From: Euonymus europaeus
Lineage: Eukaryota; Streptophyta; Magnoliopsida; Celastrales; Celastraceae
NCBI GenBank assembly: GCA_963580455.1
Contig: OY756958.1
Span: 30,702,501-30,766,500, forward strand
Length of the DNA stretch: 64,000 bases
Direction of reading: 5' to 3'
The position numbers and the translations under genes were made by a program. The notes under the pieces were generated by a model that worked only from the letters and a program-made list of their open reading frames with translations, had not been told where the DNA came from and made no database searches. Every line of letters starts with the position of its first letter. Within the stretch, counting starts at the first letter, position 1. Shown here piece after piece: positions 25,401 through 36,961 of this stretch.

Positions 25401-25709
25401 GGTTGACTTTTTCTCGAACCATTTTTCTGGGTTTTTTTCTTCCCCGTGGGCTGTTTACCTGGAATTTTTTTGAGCTGAGATTTGATATCTGTCTCTAGAT
25501 TGCTTTGGCTCTTTATGGGTTCGCGAGAAAATATAGGTTTGTCTCTATTGATCTAGTTCGAAAATCAAAATCCTTTCTTCTTGCTTGGAGACATAAGGCT
25601 TGATACTGAGCCCTCGTTGTGGGTTCTTGGTATATGGGCTAAATTCCTCTCTTTTCTGGTTTTCGGAGTCAGTTTCCTTTCTTGGGTTTCAACGTAGTCA
25701 AAAGCTTTC
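22422..25709. other. Divergent spacer between GDSL and the MOCOS-like gene
   Basis: The left end is the GDSL promoter and the right 0.7 kb (about 24980-25709) is probably the 5' UTR of the plus-strand gene: it is T-rich with CTCT tracts and several short upstream ATGs. The middle (23.3-24.9 kb) is AT-rich with no exon, RNA gene or clear repeat that I recognise. Confidence 0.45.
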
Positions 25710-28544
25710 ATGCATCTTTCACTGTGGAAGCCCTTAACTCACTGTGCTGCTCTAATCTTGGACAAGAAGAGAAGCAGAAGAAGAGATGCCTCAGATTCTG
25801 CTCCCGAGCTCAATAAAAACCCATCTGTTCTTCGGAAACTACAAGAACACAAACTGAGAGAGGCTCTTGAAGAAGCTTCTGAAGATGGTTCTCTCGTCAA
25901 ATCCAAAGATATGGAGTCTGAAGCTCTAGCTAATCAAGATGAGGGCCTAGGGAGATCAAGATCTCTTGCAAGACTCCACGCCCAGCGTGAGTTCCTCCGT
26001 GCCACAGCTCTTGCTACAGAGCGAACATTTGAGGATGAAGATGCCATCCCTGACCTTCAAGAATCTTTCTCCAAATTCCTGACTATGTATCCCAAGTACC
26101 AATCATCGGAGAAGATTGATCAGCTTAGATCAGATGAATATTCACATTTGTCTCCCAAGGTATGCCTTGATTATTGTGGATTTGGGCTTTTTTCGTATCT
26201 ACAAACATTGCATTATTGGGATTCTTGTACATTTAGCTTATCTGAGATTACGGCCAATCTGAGTAATCATGCTCTTTATGGGGGTGCTGAGAAAGGTACT
26301 GTGGAACACGATATAAAGTCTAGAATTATGGATTATTTGAACATCCCGGAGAATGAGTATGGACTTGTGTTTACTGTGAGTAGAGGATCTGCGTTTAAAT
26401 TGTTGGCTGAATCATACCCTTTTCAAACGAATAAAAAGTTATTGACCATGTTTGATTATGAGAGTCAGTCTGTAACTTGGATGGCTCAGTGTGCCAAAGA
26501 AAAGGGTGCTAAAGTTAAGAGTGCTTGGTTTAAATGGCCAACTCTCAAACTATGTTCCACTGATTTGAGAAAACATATTTCCAACAAAAAGAGGAGAAAG
26601 GACTCTGCTGCTGGTTTATTTGTGTTTCCAGTGCAGTCCAGAGTTACTGGGGCTAAGTACTCTTACCAATGGATGGCGCTTGCCCAACAAAACAATTGGC
26701 ATGTCCTGCTAGATGCTGGGTCATTGGGTCCCAAAGATATGGATTCGCTTGGTTTATCATTGTTCCGTCCCGATTTTATAATCACTTCATTTTACAGGGT
26801 GTTTGGTCATGACCCAACTGGTTTTGGATGTCTTCTTATTAAAAAATCAGTTATGGGAAGCCTCCAAAATCAATCAGGCAGCACAGGGTCTGGCATTGTG
26901 AAAATTACCCCTGAATATCCTTTGTATCTGAGCGATTCTGTTGATGGTCTGGACAAATTGGTGGGAATTGAAGATGATGAATTTATTGGAAGTGCCGATA
27001 AAACTGCTGAAACTCACCCAGGGTCACAGTTGCCTGCATTTTCTGGGGCCTATACATCTGCACAGGTGAGAGATGTGTTTGAAACTGAAACGGAGCATGA
27101 GAATAGCTCTGACAGAGATGGGACTAGCACTATTTTTGAAGAAAATGAGAGCTTTTCGGTCGGGGAAGTAATGAAGAGCCCGGTGTTTAGTGAAGATGAG
27201 TCATCTGACAATTCATTATGGATTGATTTGGGTCAAAGTCCAGTCGGTTCTGATAATGGAGGTCAGTTGAACGGACATAAAATGGCCTCTCCGTTGTCGT
27301 CCTTTTGGTTTTCTGGCAAGAAGCACCCCAAGCTGCTCCCACCAAAGCCATCCTCAAAGATTTACAGTAGCACAATATTTGATGACAAAGCGGTAAACAT
27401 TGGTCCCCACAACGGCCACCATGCGCTATCATTTGATGCTGCTGTTCTATCTGTTTCTTATGAACCGGACTGTGTTAAGGAGATTACTGAAGAGGTGCAG
27501 TTCACAGAAACAAAACCCACTTCACTGAATAATAAGAAGAATTCAGATCATTTGTATGTTTCAGAGATCGAGGAAGAACCTGAAACCAGCAAACCACATC
27601 CTAATGGGTCTGTTTTGAATAGTGACATAAATGGCTCTCGGTGCAACATTTCAGTTTCTGCCGCTCAGAATCACACTGCAGTGAATTACTCGGGCTCTGA
27701 AATTTTACCTGAGATTAAAGAGAGTGCTATAAGAAGAGAAACAGAAGGCGAGTTTAGATTGCTTGGGAGGAGAGAAGGGAATCGATATTCTGGTGGAAGG
27801 CTTTTTGGGTTGGAAGAGAATGAACATCCTAGCAGGGGAAGAAGGGTATCCTTCAGCATGGAAGACAATAGTAAAGAGCACCTGGGCCAAACTTCAGAGC
27901 CAGGAGAAATATCAGTAACCAGCCTCGATGAAGAGTACAGCAGTGATGGGGAATATGGTGATGCCCAAGACTGGGATAGGAGAGAACCCGAGATAGTATG
28001 CCGGCATCTTGATCATGTCAATATGTTGGGTCTCAATAGAACTACCACTCGTCTTCGATTTTTGATCAACTGGCTTGTTACTTCGCTGCTGCAGTTAAGG
28101 TTCCCTGCTTCAGATGGGGATGGCCGGATGCACCTTGTTCACATTTATGGCCCAAAGATTAAATATGAAAGGGGTGCTGCGGTGGCTTTCAATCTTAGGG
28201 ACCGAAATAAGAGGCTAATCAATCCAGAAATCGTTCAGAAATTAGCTGAAAGGGAAGGTGTATCTCTTGGCCTGGGTTTCCTTAGTCACATAAAAATTCT
28301 GGATAGTCCAAAACAACATGGAGCTCGGAATCTTGAAGATACTACCCTTTGTCGGCCAATGGAAAATGGTCGTCATGATGGGAAAAGTGTGTTTGTACGG
28401 GTCGAAGTTGTCACTGCTTCTCTTGGCTTTCTGACAAACTTCGAGGATGTTTACAAGCTGTGGGCCTTTGTTGGAAAGTTCCTGAATCCAACCTTTATCA
28501 GAGAGTTTGGGCTCCCAACTGTTGCAGAAGGCTCAGAGACTTGA
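25710..28544 (+). CDS. MOCOS-like PLP-transferase-fold protein, plant-specific, Schiff-base Lys replaced
   Basis: Large intronless protein (944 residues) related to the N-terminal NifS-like domain of molybdenum cofactor sulfurase; plants carry a small family usually annotated as pyridoxal-phosphate-dependent transferase superfamily. Residues 1-110 are basic and Arg/Glu rich. The PLP-fold region runs from about 145 to 390: [64 protein letters not shown] and then [18 protein letters not shown]. In true MOCOS proteins the matching motif is SFYK(I/L)FG with the PLP lysine; here it is Arg363 (codon 26796-26798). The middle (about 420-760) is low complexity and acidic. A conserved C-terminal module begins about residue 765 ([46 protein letters not shown]). 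Classical PLP catalysis is therefore doubtful; a regulatory or scaffold role is inference. Confidence 0.92.
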   Translation: MHLSLWKPLTHCAALILDKKRSRRRDASDSAPELNKNPSVLRKLQEHKLREALEEASEDGSLVKSKDMESEALANQDEGLGRSRSLARLHAQREFLRATALATERTFEDEDAIPDLQESFSKFLTMYPKYQSSEKIDQLRSDEYSHLSPKVCLDYCGFGLFSYLQTLHYWDSCTFSLSEITANLSNHALYGGAEKGTVEHDIKSRIMDYLNIPENEYGLVFTVSRGSAFKLLAESYPFQTNKKLLTMFDYESQSVTWMAQCAKEKGAKVKSAWFKWPTLKLCSTDLRKHISNKKRRKDSAAGLFVFPVQSRVTGAKYSYQWMALAQQNNWHVLLDAGSLGPKDMDSLGLSLFRPDFIITSFYRVFGHDPTGFGCLLIKKSVMGSLQNQSGSTGSGIVKITPEYPLYLSDSVDGLDKLVGIEDDEFIGSADKTAETHPGSQLPAFSGAYTSAQVRDVFETETEHENSSDRDGTSTIFEENESFSVGEVMKSPVFSEDESSDNSLWIDLGQSPVGSDNGGQLNGHKMASPLSSFWFSGKKHPKLLPPKPSSKIYSSTIFDDKAVNIGPHNGHHALSFDAAVLSVSYEPDCVKEITEEVQFTETKPTSLNNKKNSDHLYVSEIEEEPETSKPHPNGSVLNSDINGSRCNISVSAAQNHTAVNYSGSEILPEIKESAIRRETEGEFRLLGRREGNRYSGGRLFGLEENEHPSRGRRVSFSMEDNSKEHLGQTSEPGEISVTSLDEEYSSDGEYGDAQDWDRREPEIVCRHLDHVNMLGLNRTTTRLRFLINWLVTSLLQLRFPASDGDGRMHLVHIYGPKIKYERGAAVAFNLRDRNKRLINPEIVQKLAEREGVSLGLGFLSHIKILDSPKQHGARNLEDTTLCRPMENGRHDGKSVFVRVEVVTASLGFLTNFEDVYKLWAFVGKFLNPTFIREFGLPTVAEGSET

Positions 28545-29289
28545 GTTATGTGATTTACTTATATTATTTTGTTCCAGGATGTTACGTAGATTCTCTTGGG
28601 CAATGAACACCGTCTTGGGTATTAGAGTTGGAGTCAAGGATCGGAGGCCAAGAGAGGATCAGAAGCTACTACTACCTTTGGAGTGGTTAGATTCTTCTGC
28701 TCTTCATCACTACCCTCTGATATGAGGATAGTTAATTCGTGTTTGTTCTTGTCTAAATTTCCTTCCTTTTTTGTTCTTGTAGAGTGGGGTGTACAATTTG
28801 TACCGTTTAAGGCTGAATTACATGCGAACAACTCTGACTACCTTAGCTTCTTCTGTTCCTCTCTATACAAAATTAAATCTTGCTACTGTAAAAGGGACTC
28901 ATTGTGGCTGCTGCAGTTTGCAATGCTACTTTGGCGCCATGCTTTCTAATTCTAGTTTCTCTGCTAATGATCACCACTAGTCTTGTGCTTTTCTGACTGA
29001 GCCTAGGAACAGAATGACAAAATTTTCCAGTTTCAACACAAATCAACCATTAAAAGGGGTGTTTTGGTTGTATCATTGAGTAGAAAAGCAAGAAGGAAAT
29101 CAGATCTCTGCGAAAAATTTGGAATGATGGATTCAAAAAGGAGACGAATACGTAACCAAAAAAAATATTCGAAGAGGCAGCAATGAAGAAACTCGACCAC
29201 CCCATTTATATTTGACAATAACAATGTAAAGCTTTTGAATTTCAGTTGTCTCGCCATTCTTGCTAATTCGGACGTATCAGAGTCTCAGA

Positions 29290-29853
29290 GTGTATTTGGA
29301 TATTATTATTTTTTTTAGTTTTTAAAAACGATTTTGAGTATAGTTTTTAGAAACACTTTTTAGGAAAAAAAATTGTTAAAGAATTCATTTGGTTGATGAT
29401 ATTTGACTTTGTTTTTGAAAACTGAAAAATATGAAATTAAAATTGAAATTTAGTCAAATGAAATTGAAATTCATCCAAATAAAACTCAAATTTATCAAAA
29501 TGAAATTCAAATGCATCAATTGGGTCAAAATGAAGGTGATTTTGGGTCAACATCGGAGCAAGGCCTTCCGGTGGCCGGACGACGATGCCGGTGGAGAGAG
29601 GCGTTAATCCATTGGGAGTGAGAGAAGAGAGAGAAAAATAAAATAAATTCATCTTAATTACAATTATGCCACTTGAAAATCTTACAAAACAACAAAATAT
29701 TGTTTTGATTTTCTAGTTTTTAAAAACTGAAAAATGAAAACTGTTTTTAAAAATAAATACTCAAAACAGTTAACCAAATGAATTTTAAACAATCATTTAA
29801 GGCTGTAATTTTTCAAAACAGAAAACAGTTTTCAAAACTCTAACCAAACACAC
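29290..29853. mobile_element. hAT-like MITE (564 bp)
   Basis: Ends GTGTATTTGG (left) and CCAAACACAC (right) are inverted, and the subterminal sequences stay complementary for tens of bases (GTTTTGAAAACTG against AGTTTTTAAAAACG type). The direct repeat TCTCAGA flanks it at 29283-29289 and 29854-29860 (7 bp seen; hAT elements make 8). The interior has no transposase and repeats AAATTGAAATT-like units. Non-autonomous. Confidence 0.7.
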
Positions 29854-29999
29854 TCTCAGACTTCCTCCAGAAGTAGTATTTAAGAGACAGGAGCCCAACG
29901 GGCCAAGACAGGTTCAAACCGGTTCTTCTAGCCATTAGTGGTTTATTTGGGCCATAGTTATTAGGCCATCTCACAATAACTCCAATAAATAATCAACTG

Positions 30000-30290
30000 G
30001 ATAATATGTGAAAATAAATATTTTTATTGATGTGATTGTATTTGATTGATTAGAATGAATGTGTAATTTGATTTTTTATAAAATATGTAAAATTTAATAT
30101 TAACTTTGATATAATTTTATTGGAGAATGAAAAAATAGATATTTTATTAATAGATAAATGAAAAATGTATATAAATTTTTATTTTGTTGATGTGATTATA
30201 TTAAAGATATATTTTAATGATGCAAATTAGTATGTAATATAATTTTGTATATAACAAAGATGAGATTGAATTCAGATAATTAAAAATTTT
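30000..30290 (+). repeat. AT-rich MITE-like element, copy 1
   Basis: AT-rich tract with the recurring word TTGATGTGATTATA (30028 and 30186 with variants), shared with the tracts at 42175, 46118 and 50440. Boundaries approximate. Confidence 0.5.
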
Positions 30291-31090
30291 GAAGGTGTGT
30301 TCACTCCGTTTGGATCAGAGTATTTTTATAGAGTATAAGTTCTCGTAAAGCGTAAAAACTGAGAGTGTCTGGAACTGGTTATTCTTATAGTTGATTTTGG
30401 CCGTACTTATTGGGCATTCTTTCTCATCATCTGTTAGACAGACTGACACTTGCTTCGCTTTCCCTATATAGCTGTGCCTTGATTTCACTACAGCTTTTGC
30501 CATCTCGAAAAAATAGTCGAAAACACCGAGTCATTGGCTGAGATGATGATTGCAGGACCTTTCAGTCTACCTATTAGAAGCCCATTTTGTGATAGACAAG
30601 TATCCTTTACCAAAAAAAAAAAATCCTGGAAAGATAGATCTGCACTCTATGTACTTGTTGATGGGACTCCACCCACTTCGAAGTTCATCGATGATGTGGG
30701 TTTGCGGAAGCAAGTTAAAGAAGAACTTCACAGTATAAGTACTGAAGCGAGGAGATTTGCCTTCAGGACTAATCAACAAACAAAACAATGTGCTATTTAT
30801 TTAAAAAATAATTACAAATTACAAGGTTCAAGGGACTGGAGTTGATACGCCATATTCTCTGTTCATAAGGTTCTATCCTGTATTATATGGTACAGTAACT
30901 GCTATTTTAGAATATTAAATGGAATTGAAGCCACTTCAAGTTCAAGGGTTATTCTTTACTTGGGTCATTAGATCGTTCAGTTCATAACAGTAGCCTTATA
31001 AAGTGTGTGTTGAACTACTTCAGTTGGCCATCGTCTCCAGAAATACGAGCTATCAAGTTTTTTTTCCCTTCCTTCCAGAGCTGCAGGGGT

Positions 31091-34000
31091 ATGGGTTCTA
31101 CCAGCAGAAGAGGTGACGGTCTACCGTTTTTCGAATCTAAGACACCCCATTTCTTCAAGATCATTCTTGATGACGTTCTCCGACTAGGAAAGCTTGTGAG
31201 TATTCTTTGCACTTTTGCAGTTTTACTTGGGTTGAGACAAGTTTTGTTACATTGTCTGATTGTGCACATGTATGCCTAATCTTCAATATTAACAAACTCC
31301 TCATGTGCATTTGGCCAGGAGATTCCAAGAAATTTTATGGAAAGATATGGAAGTAGCATTCCAAACTCAGTGTGCCTTAAGGTCCCAAGTGGTGAATCTT
31401 GGCCGGTAGAAATGTCAAAAAATGGTAATGGTGGATGGTTTCAAAATGGTTGGCAAGAATTTGTGGAGTATTATTCTCTAGACTATGGGCACTTGCTAGT
31501 ATTTGAGCATGACGGAGGTAGCAGTTTTAATGTGCTTATATTCGACATGAGTGCCACAGAGATCAGATATCCTACGATCTGCGTTAAGGAGCCTAAAAGG
31601 GCTGGAGAACAGATGGAGCTTGTAGAAGAAAGAGCTGAAGATGATGCTATCAAGGGCCTCTCCATAGGTCGCAGAGCAAGAAAGAGATCATCCCTACCCT
31701 TTCCTTGTCGACACAAGAAGGCAAGAAATGACTTAACAAGTCAAGGAAATAACACTTTAAAGCCGCTTCCAAATTTTAGGAAAATCGATTCTGCCAGTAA
31801 AATTCCCGAAGAATTTGGAGGTACGGTGTTCTTGCATTTTATCCTTATCTCATTCATAGCTTTTGATATCTTAACTATGATGATGATGATTGGTGATGAT
31901 TTATAAGGAGTACAACCATATTGCCTAAGAGAGAAATCTGAAGCTTTGCCAAGCGCAAGTAATTTCCGATCTGAACATCCTAATTTCACGGTGGTCATGA
32001 CGAAATCATATGTTTCTAGTTATTTGGTACGGTTTCGATTACAGTTTTCTCATCAACTTGAATATTGGCATCGGATGATTGTAATTAAGAAATGTGGTGT
32101 AATAGAATTCTTCAAGACTCGCCCCACTTTGAACTTTTATTCGCAGGCTATACCAGCAGAATTTTGCACGACATATATTGGGATAAAGCAAAGTGACGTC
32201 TCCCTCTGTGTTTCTGATGGCAGAGTCTGGTCAGCGAAGTACAAGAACTTAGAAAAAAACTCGAGTGGGAGACTCATATCTGGCTGGAATATATTTGTTC
32301 GTGATAATTGTTTGAGAGTTGGAGATGTCTGTGTTTTTGAGTTATTAGACATGTACAAAATCAAATTGAGAGTTTCCATATTCCGAGTTGATGAAAATCT
32401 TAATATTGATCCCTTACTTGGTGAGAATGTAGCTACTTATGTAGAAGGTGGTGCTCCATTGATATTTGATTCCACTGATCAAATTTTTGACTTGTCACTA
32501 GGAAGGAAGAAGACGCGTGAAAATGGTAAAGGAAAGAAGACGACTTATGAAAATGTTGAAGCTTTACTAAGAACCAATGCTTTCAAGTCTATTAATCCTT
32601 ATTTCTCGGTGACCTTGAAACGATCTCATATTGATAATGGAGTTGAATTGGTAAGTTTTCAATTGCATCAGTTTTTATGTTTGCAGAAATGAAGCATTGC
32701 ATTGACTTAAACCACAGCCATGCATTCCTAATTTTCTGTACAGATCATACCAGCAGAATTCGCAAAGAAACATCTTACGGAAAAACAAAGTGGTGTCGCC
32801 TTTTTTGTTTGTAATGGAAGGACTTGGCCTGTTCTATACAAACAGAAGCCTGACCGATCATGTTTCTATACTGGTTGGAAGCAATTTGTGAGAGGCAATG
32901 GCTTAAAAGACGGTGATGGCTGTTTCTTTGAGTTGATTGCGGTCAACAAAATCACATTCAAAGTTTCTATTTTCCGAGGTAATAAATATCCTAATAATCT
33001 TATGTCGCCTTGTCTGAAGATTTATATACGTGTAAAATATAATATGCTTCACAGGTATCTTGCTGCATTATAATTATATGTTTTGATCATTTTTCTTTTC
33101 CAAATCAGCCAATGGGAGCATGTCTAAACATGCTGGAGAACAGGTGAAGCCTGTAGAAGGACGAGCTGAAGATGATGATTCCTGTAAAATAATCAATGGC
33201 TTCTCTTCAAGTCACAGAGGAAGAAAGAGATCATCCTTACCTTGTCCTCGTCGACACAAGAAGGCAAGAAATGATTTAACTAGTAAAAAAGAGAGCACTG
33301 CAACGCTACTCCCAAATTTTAGGAAAATCGATTCTGCCAATAAAATTCCAGAAGACTTTGGAGGTATGGCGTTCTTCTGTTTTCTCCTTATGTCATTCAT
33401 AGCTTTTTATATTTTCTCTTCACCATGATGATTTATGATGATGTATAAGGAGTACAACCATCCTGCCAAATGGAGAAATCTGAAGCTTTGCAAAGAGTGA
33501 ATTCTTTCCGATCTGAACATCCTAATTTCATGATGGTTATGTCGAAATCATATGTTTATCGAAGAGATGGTTATTTGGTACGAATTTGATCATAGTTTTC
33601 TTATCAAGTTCAATATTGGCATCGGATGACTATAATCAAGAAATGTGGTGTAGGAGAATCCTTCGAGACACGTCTCACTTTGAATTTTTATTTACAGGCT
33701 ATACCAGCAAAATTTTGCAAGACATTTATTGGGAAAGAGCAATGTGATGTCTCCCTCTGTGTTTCTGATGGCAGAAACTGGTCAGTTAAGTACAAGCACC
33801 ATGCAAACCAATCAAGTGGGAGACTCATTTCTGGCTGGAAAACATTTGTGCGTGAGAATCGTTTACAAGTTGACGACAAATGTATTTTTGAGTTAATTGA
33901 CCTCTCTGAAATCAAATTGAGAGTTTCTATTTTCCGAGCTGATGAGAATCCTAATATTGATCACTCACTTGGTGAGAATATACCTGCTTATGTAGAAGGT

Positions 34001-34643
34001 GGTGCTCCATTGATATATGATTCCACTGATCAATTTTTTGACTTGTCACTGGGTGGGAAGAAGATGTGTGGAAACCGTAAAGGAAAGAATAAGACTTGTG
34101 AAAATGTTGAAGCTTTACTAAGAGCCAATGATTTCAAGTCTGTCCATCCTTATTTCCCGGTGACCTTAAAACCATCTTATATTGATAGAGTTGGACTGGT
34201 AAGTTTTCAATTGCAATAGTTTTTTTTGATTTGCAGAAATGATGCATCATATCGACTTAAACGACATATCATGCCTTCCTAATTTTTTTTACAGGCCATA
34301 CCAGCGAGATTCGCAAGGAAACATCTTACAAAAAATCATAGTGGTGTCACCCTTTCTGTTCCTTATGGAAGAACTTGGCTTGTTCAATACAGACGGAATC
34401 CTAACCGATCACGTTTCTACCATGGTTGGAAGGAATTTGTGAAAGACAATGGGTTAAAAGCCGGCGATCACTGTGTCTTTGAGTTGATTGAGGTCAATGA
34501 AATCACATTCAAAGTTTCTATTTTTAAAGGTAATAAATATCCTAATAATCCCCTGTCACCTTGTTAGAAGACCTATGTGATCATTTTTCTCTTGTTTCTT
34601 TTCCAAAACAGGGAATGGGAGCATGTCTACGTTGTCCGAATAA
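31091..34643 (+). CDS. REM-A: VRN1-like B3 protein with five B3 domains
   Basis: Predicted nuclear B3 (REM family) DNA-binding protein. Ten exons join without a stop: 31091-31195, 31319-31820, 31908-32026, 32147-32650, 32744-32978, 33109-33363, 33450-33577, 33698-34198, 34295-34529 and 34612-34643, for 871 residues. B3-1 spans exons 1-2 ([10 protein letters not shown] to FDMSATEIRYP). B3-2 spans exons 3-4 and B3-3 exons 4-5. Exon 6 is a linker resembling the second half of exon 2 (RKRSSLPCPRRHKKARNDL, a probable basic nuclear signal). B3-4 and B3-5 (exons 7-9) repeat B3-2 and B3-3. The N-terminal ATG 31091 matches the MSSTSRR starts of its neighbours, so the in-frame ATG at 31007 was not used. 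VRN1-type family members can bind DNA with little sequence preference; targets here are unknown. A two-gene reading is possible but the second half lacks a start exon. Confidence 0.82.
31593..34629 (+). repeat. Internal tandem duplication within REM-A (two units of about 1.5 kb)
   Basis: Exon starts 31908, 32147 and 32744 recur at 33450, 33698 and 34295, offsets of 1542, 1551 and 1551 bp, and the intervening introns also match. Unit 1 is about 31593-33126 and unit 2 about 33124-34629. At 33109-33135 exon 6 starts like the terminal exon (AATGGGAGCATGTCTA) and continues like mid exon 2 (GCTGGAGAACAG). Confidence 0.88.
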
Positions 34644-34994
34644 TCGATAAAGAAAGAATCTCAAAGACGAAAGTGAGACGGTTTTTGTGGTGCCATATAG
34701 CCATGTTTTGTTTGTGTTGAAGTCACCTTTTTAGGAGCTTGTTATATGAAAATGCTAGGGAGATCACTATGAATATGTACTTGTCAACTTTGTCTTTTGA
34801 ATGCTACTCTATTTTGGATTCAATAATGGTGTATATTTGATCCTACAGCGATGTTATTTTGGAAGCTTGTGTGAGCCATATTTCTGGGATCAAGAGCTGG
34901 CTTTGAATGCAGGATAATATAATATACCTGGATGAGCTCAATTTTGAAGGGTAGGGGTTGCTGGACTTGCTGCCAAAAATCGAAAGCAATTAGG

Positions 34995-35225
34995 GGTGTA
35001 ATTGAACTGAGCCGAGCTCTGACATGTTCATGCTCACTTGGTTCAAATATGTTAAGCTCGAGTAACTCGAGCTGGAATTATTGTTCGAGCTCAGCTCGAA
35101 TATCACTATAAAGGGTTCGAGCTTGGCTACAAATGCTTGATTAATCTATAAATGAGCTGAGCTCGATAAACTGCTCGTTTATTTGAGCTCGAGCTCAAAT
35201 AACAAATGAGTAGAGCTTGATAGCT
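34995..35225. repeat. GAGCTCGAGCTC palindromic repeat tract
   Basis: Dense, degenerate GAGCTC and CTCGAG hexamers, including GAGCTCGAGCTCAAAT around 35185-35200, many self-complementary. The class is not identified. Confidence 0.7.
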
Positions 35226-35879
35226 GTAATGGGTGATCATGATTGGGAGCTAAAAGCCTAAGAATCAAGACACACTGAGATCCGTTGGAAAAATATAGAG
35301 AAATATTTAAAGAATGTTTCACTGTTACACACTAATTTGGATCCACCATTTTCATTAAATCATTTGAAGCTGCTTCATTTCAAAATTCTAGCATGTTCTT
35401 TCCCCAATTTGCATCTCGTACAACAAATTCATTGGAAAACAATATATTAACTCGACAAAGACCAGCTAAGTAGGATAAAATGATGGCAGAAATGAAACAA
35501 TATGATCAAAATATGGCTTGATCTCTGAACCCATAACAAAAAAATGAAACCGACAGAGACCTGACTTGAAATTATCTCAAGCCCGACACAAAAAGTACGC
35601 CTGGTCGATGGACGATGATGGCGGCTGAGAAGTATGGAGGAAGAAGAAATGCCGAAATTGATTGGGAAATTAGCTTTAGGGTTTTGCTTTGACAGTTGAC
35701 ACGTATGTTATTGTTATAGTTTAATAATTCTAAGTTAAATGTAAGTATGTGGACTACTAGACCGGTTCTAAGGCCTAAGTCCCTAATTACATATTTCATA
35801 GTTTATTAATAACTAATAAGAAGTTAAGTAGTAATTATCATGAGTTAAATTAATATTATTATGGATTCATAGGTTATCC

Positions 35880-36545
35880 TAACTCTATATCTTAACCTTA
35901 ACCTTAACCTATAACTTCTTTAAATTCACGAGTTATGTTATATAACATAGGATTGAGGGTTTTAAATCACACGGGTTTAGAGTTTAGGGTTAACACTTTA
36001 ACTTATACTATCACGAGTTATGTTATATAACATAGGGTTTAGTATTAAAGCACATGAGTTTAGGGTTTAGGACCAACTTATACTATCACGATTTATGTTA
36101 TATAATATGACATAGGGTTTAGGGTTATATCATCACATGAGTTTAGGGTTTAGGTCCAATTTATACTATCACGATTTATGTTATATAATATGACATAGGG
36201 TTTAGGGTTATATCATCACATGAGTTTAGGGTTTAGGGATATAACTTATATATTATCATGAGTTATGTTATATAACATAGGTTTTAGGGTTATATAACAT
36301 AGGTTTTAGGGTTATATAACATAGGATTTAGGGTTGAGGGATATAACTTATGTTATCATGAGCTATGGTATTTAACATAGTGTATTAGTGTTTAGGGTTA
36401 ATTATATCACATGAATTTAGAGATATAACTTACATTATCACGAGTCATGTTATATAGCAAGGGTTTAGGTTTCTGTCACATGAATTATTGAGTTTAGAAT
36501 TTAGGGTTATAACTTATATAGTTACATTATCATGACTCATGAGTT
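35880..36545. repeat. Degenerate telomere-like tandem array (TTTAGGG-based)
   Basis: Units of roughly 60-80 bp combine GTTATGTTATATAACATAG (an inverted repeat) with (G)TTTAGGGTT words, for example at about 35984, 36118 and 36208-36238; CCTTAACCTTAACC occurs at 35895. TTTAGGG is the usual plant telomere repeat, but this array is interstitial and degenerate. Confidence 0.75.
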
Positions 36546-36619
36546 ACTTAAATAACATAACTTATGTTATATTATTTGATTAAGATAAAACGTTATAAAT
36601 AAAATTATTTTTCTTGCTT

Positions 36620-36785
36620 ATTTTATATAAATATTTGTTCTTTAATAATTTATTACTTATTACACCTTATTTTATAATTATATGTCCATTACACATTATT
36701 TTATATAAATATTTTTTCTTTAATAATTTATTACCCATTACACCTTATTTTATAATTATATGTCAATTACACATTATTTTATAAT
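36620..36785. repeat. AT-rich tandem repeat, about 88-bp unit, two copies
   Basis: The stretch TTTATATAAATATTT...CTTTAATAATTTATTAC...CACCTTATTTTATAATTATATG occurs twice in a row with a few substitutions, then decays. Confidence 0.7.
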
Positions 36786-36961
36786 TATTAATAATAAATA
36801 ATTATATAATTGACTTCAAAATCATAACAAAATAGGACCAAACCAGTAAAATCGATTAACCAAATAGGACCAACTTGCTTTTTCGTATGAATAAAACAAG
36901 CTCTTGATTCCATCTTCCATCTTGATCTGTTTTGCTTTCATGGTATCGGAGGAGGTCGTAT

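Larger units (their letters stand above)
28545..31090. other. 3' UTR and spacer before the REM array
   Basis: 28545-29000 is probably the 3' UTR of the MOCOS-like gene. A hAT-like MITE sits at 29290-29853 and an AT-rich element at about 30000-30290. The sequence from 29861 (CTTCCTCCAGA...) recurs at 45519 downstream of REM-B, so the duplicated REM block begins here. No exon recognised; a plus-strand 103-codon frame at 30534 has no family resemblance. Confidence 0.5.
34644..36871. other. Repeat-filled spacer between REM-A and the copia element
   Basis: Starts with the REM-A 3' UTR (to about 34960). Then come a GAGCTC/CTCGAG-rich tract, a gene-free stretch, a telomere-like array and an AT-rich tandem repeat; each is listed separately. 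No exon seen. Confidence 0.5.

Noticed and set aside
30534..30845. 103-codon frame upstream of REM-A
   Set aside because: No domain, and it overlaps spacer sequence partly shared with other spacers; treated as chance.
31007..31090. Upstream in-frame ATG for REM-A
   Set aside because: The array paralogues all start at the M-(S/G/N)-S position; the extension has no counterpart.
33109..34643. Second half of REM-A as a separate gene
   Set aside because: No first exon precedes it, and exon 6 has an in-phase acceptor that continues the upstream frame; kept as one gene with this caveat.
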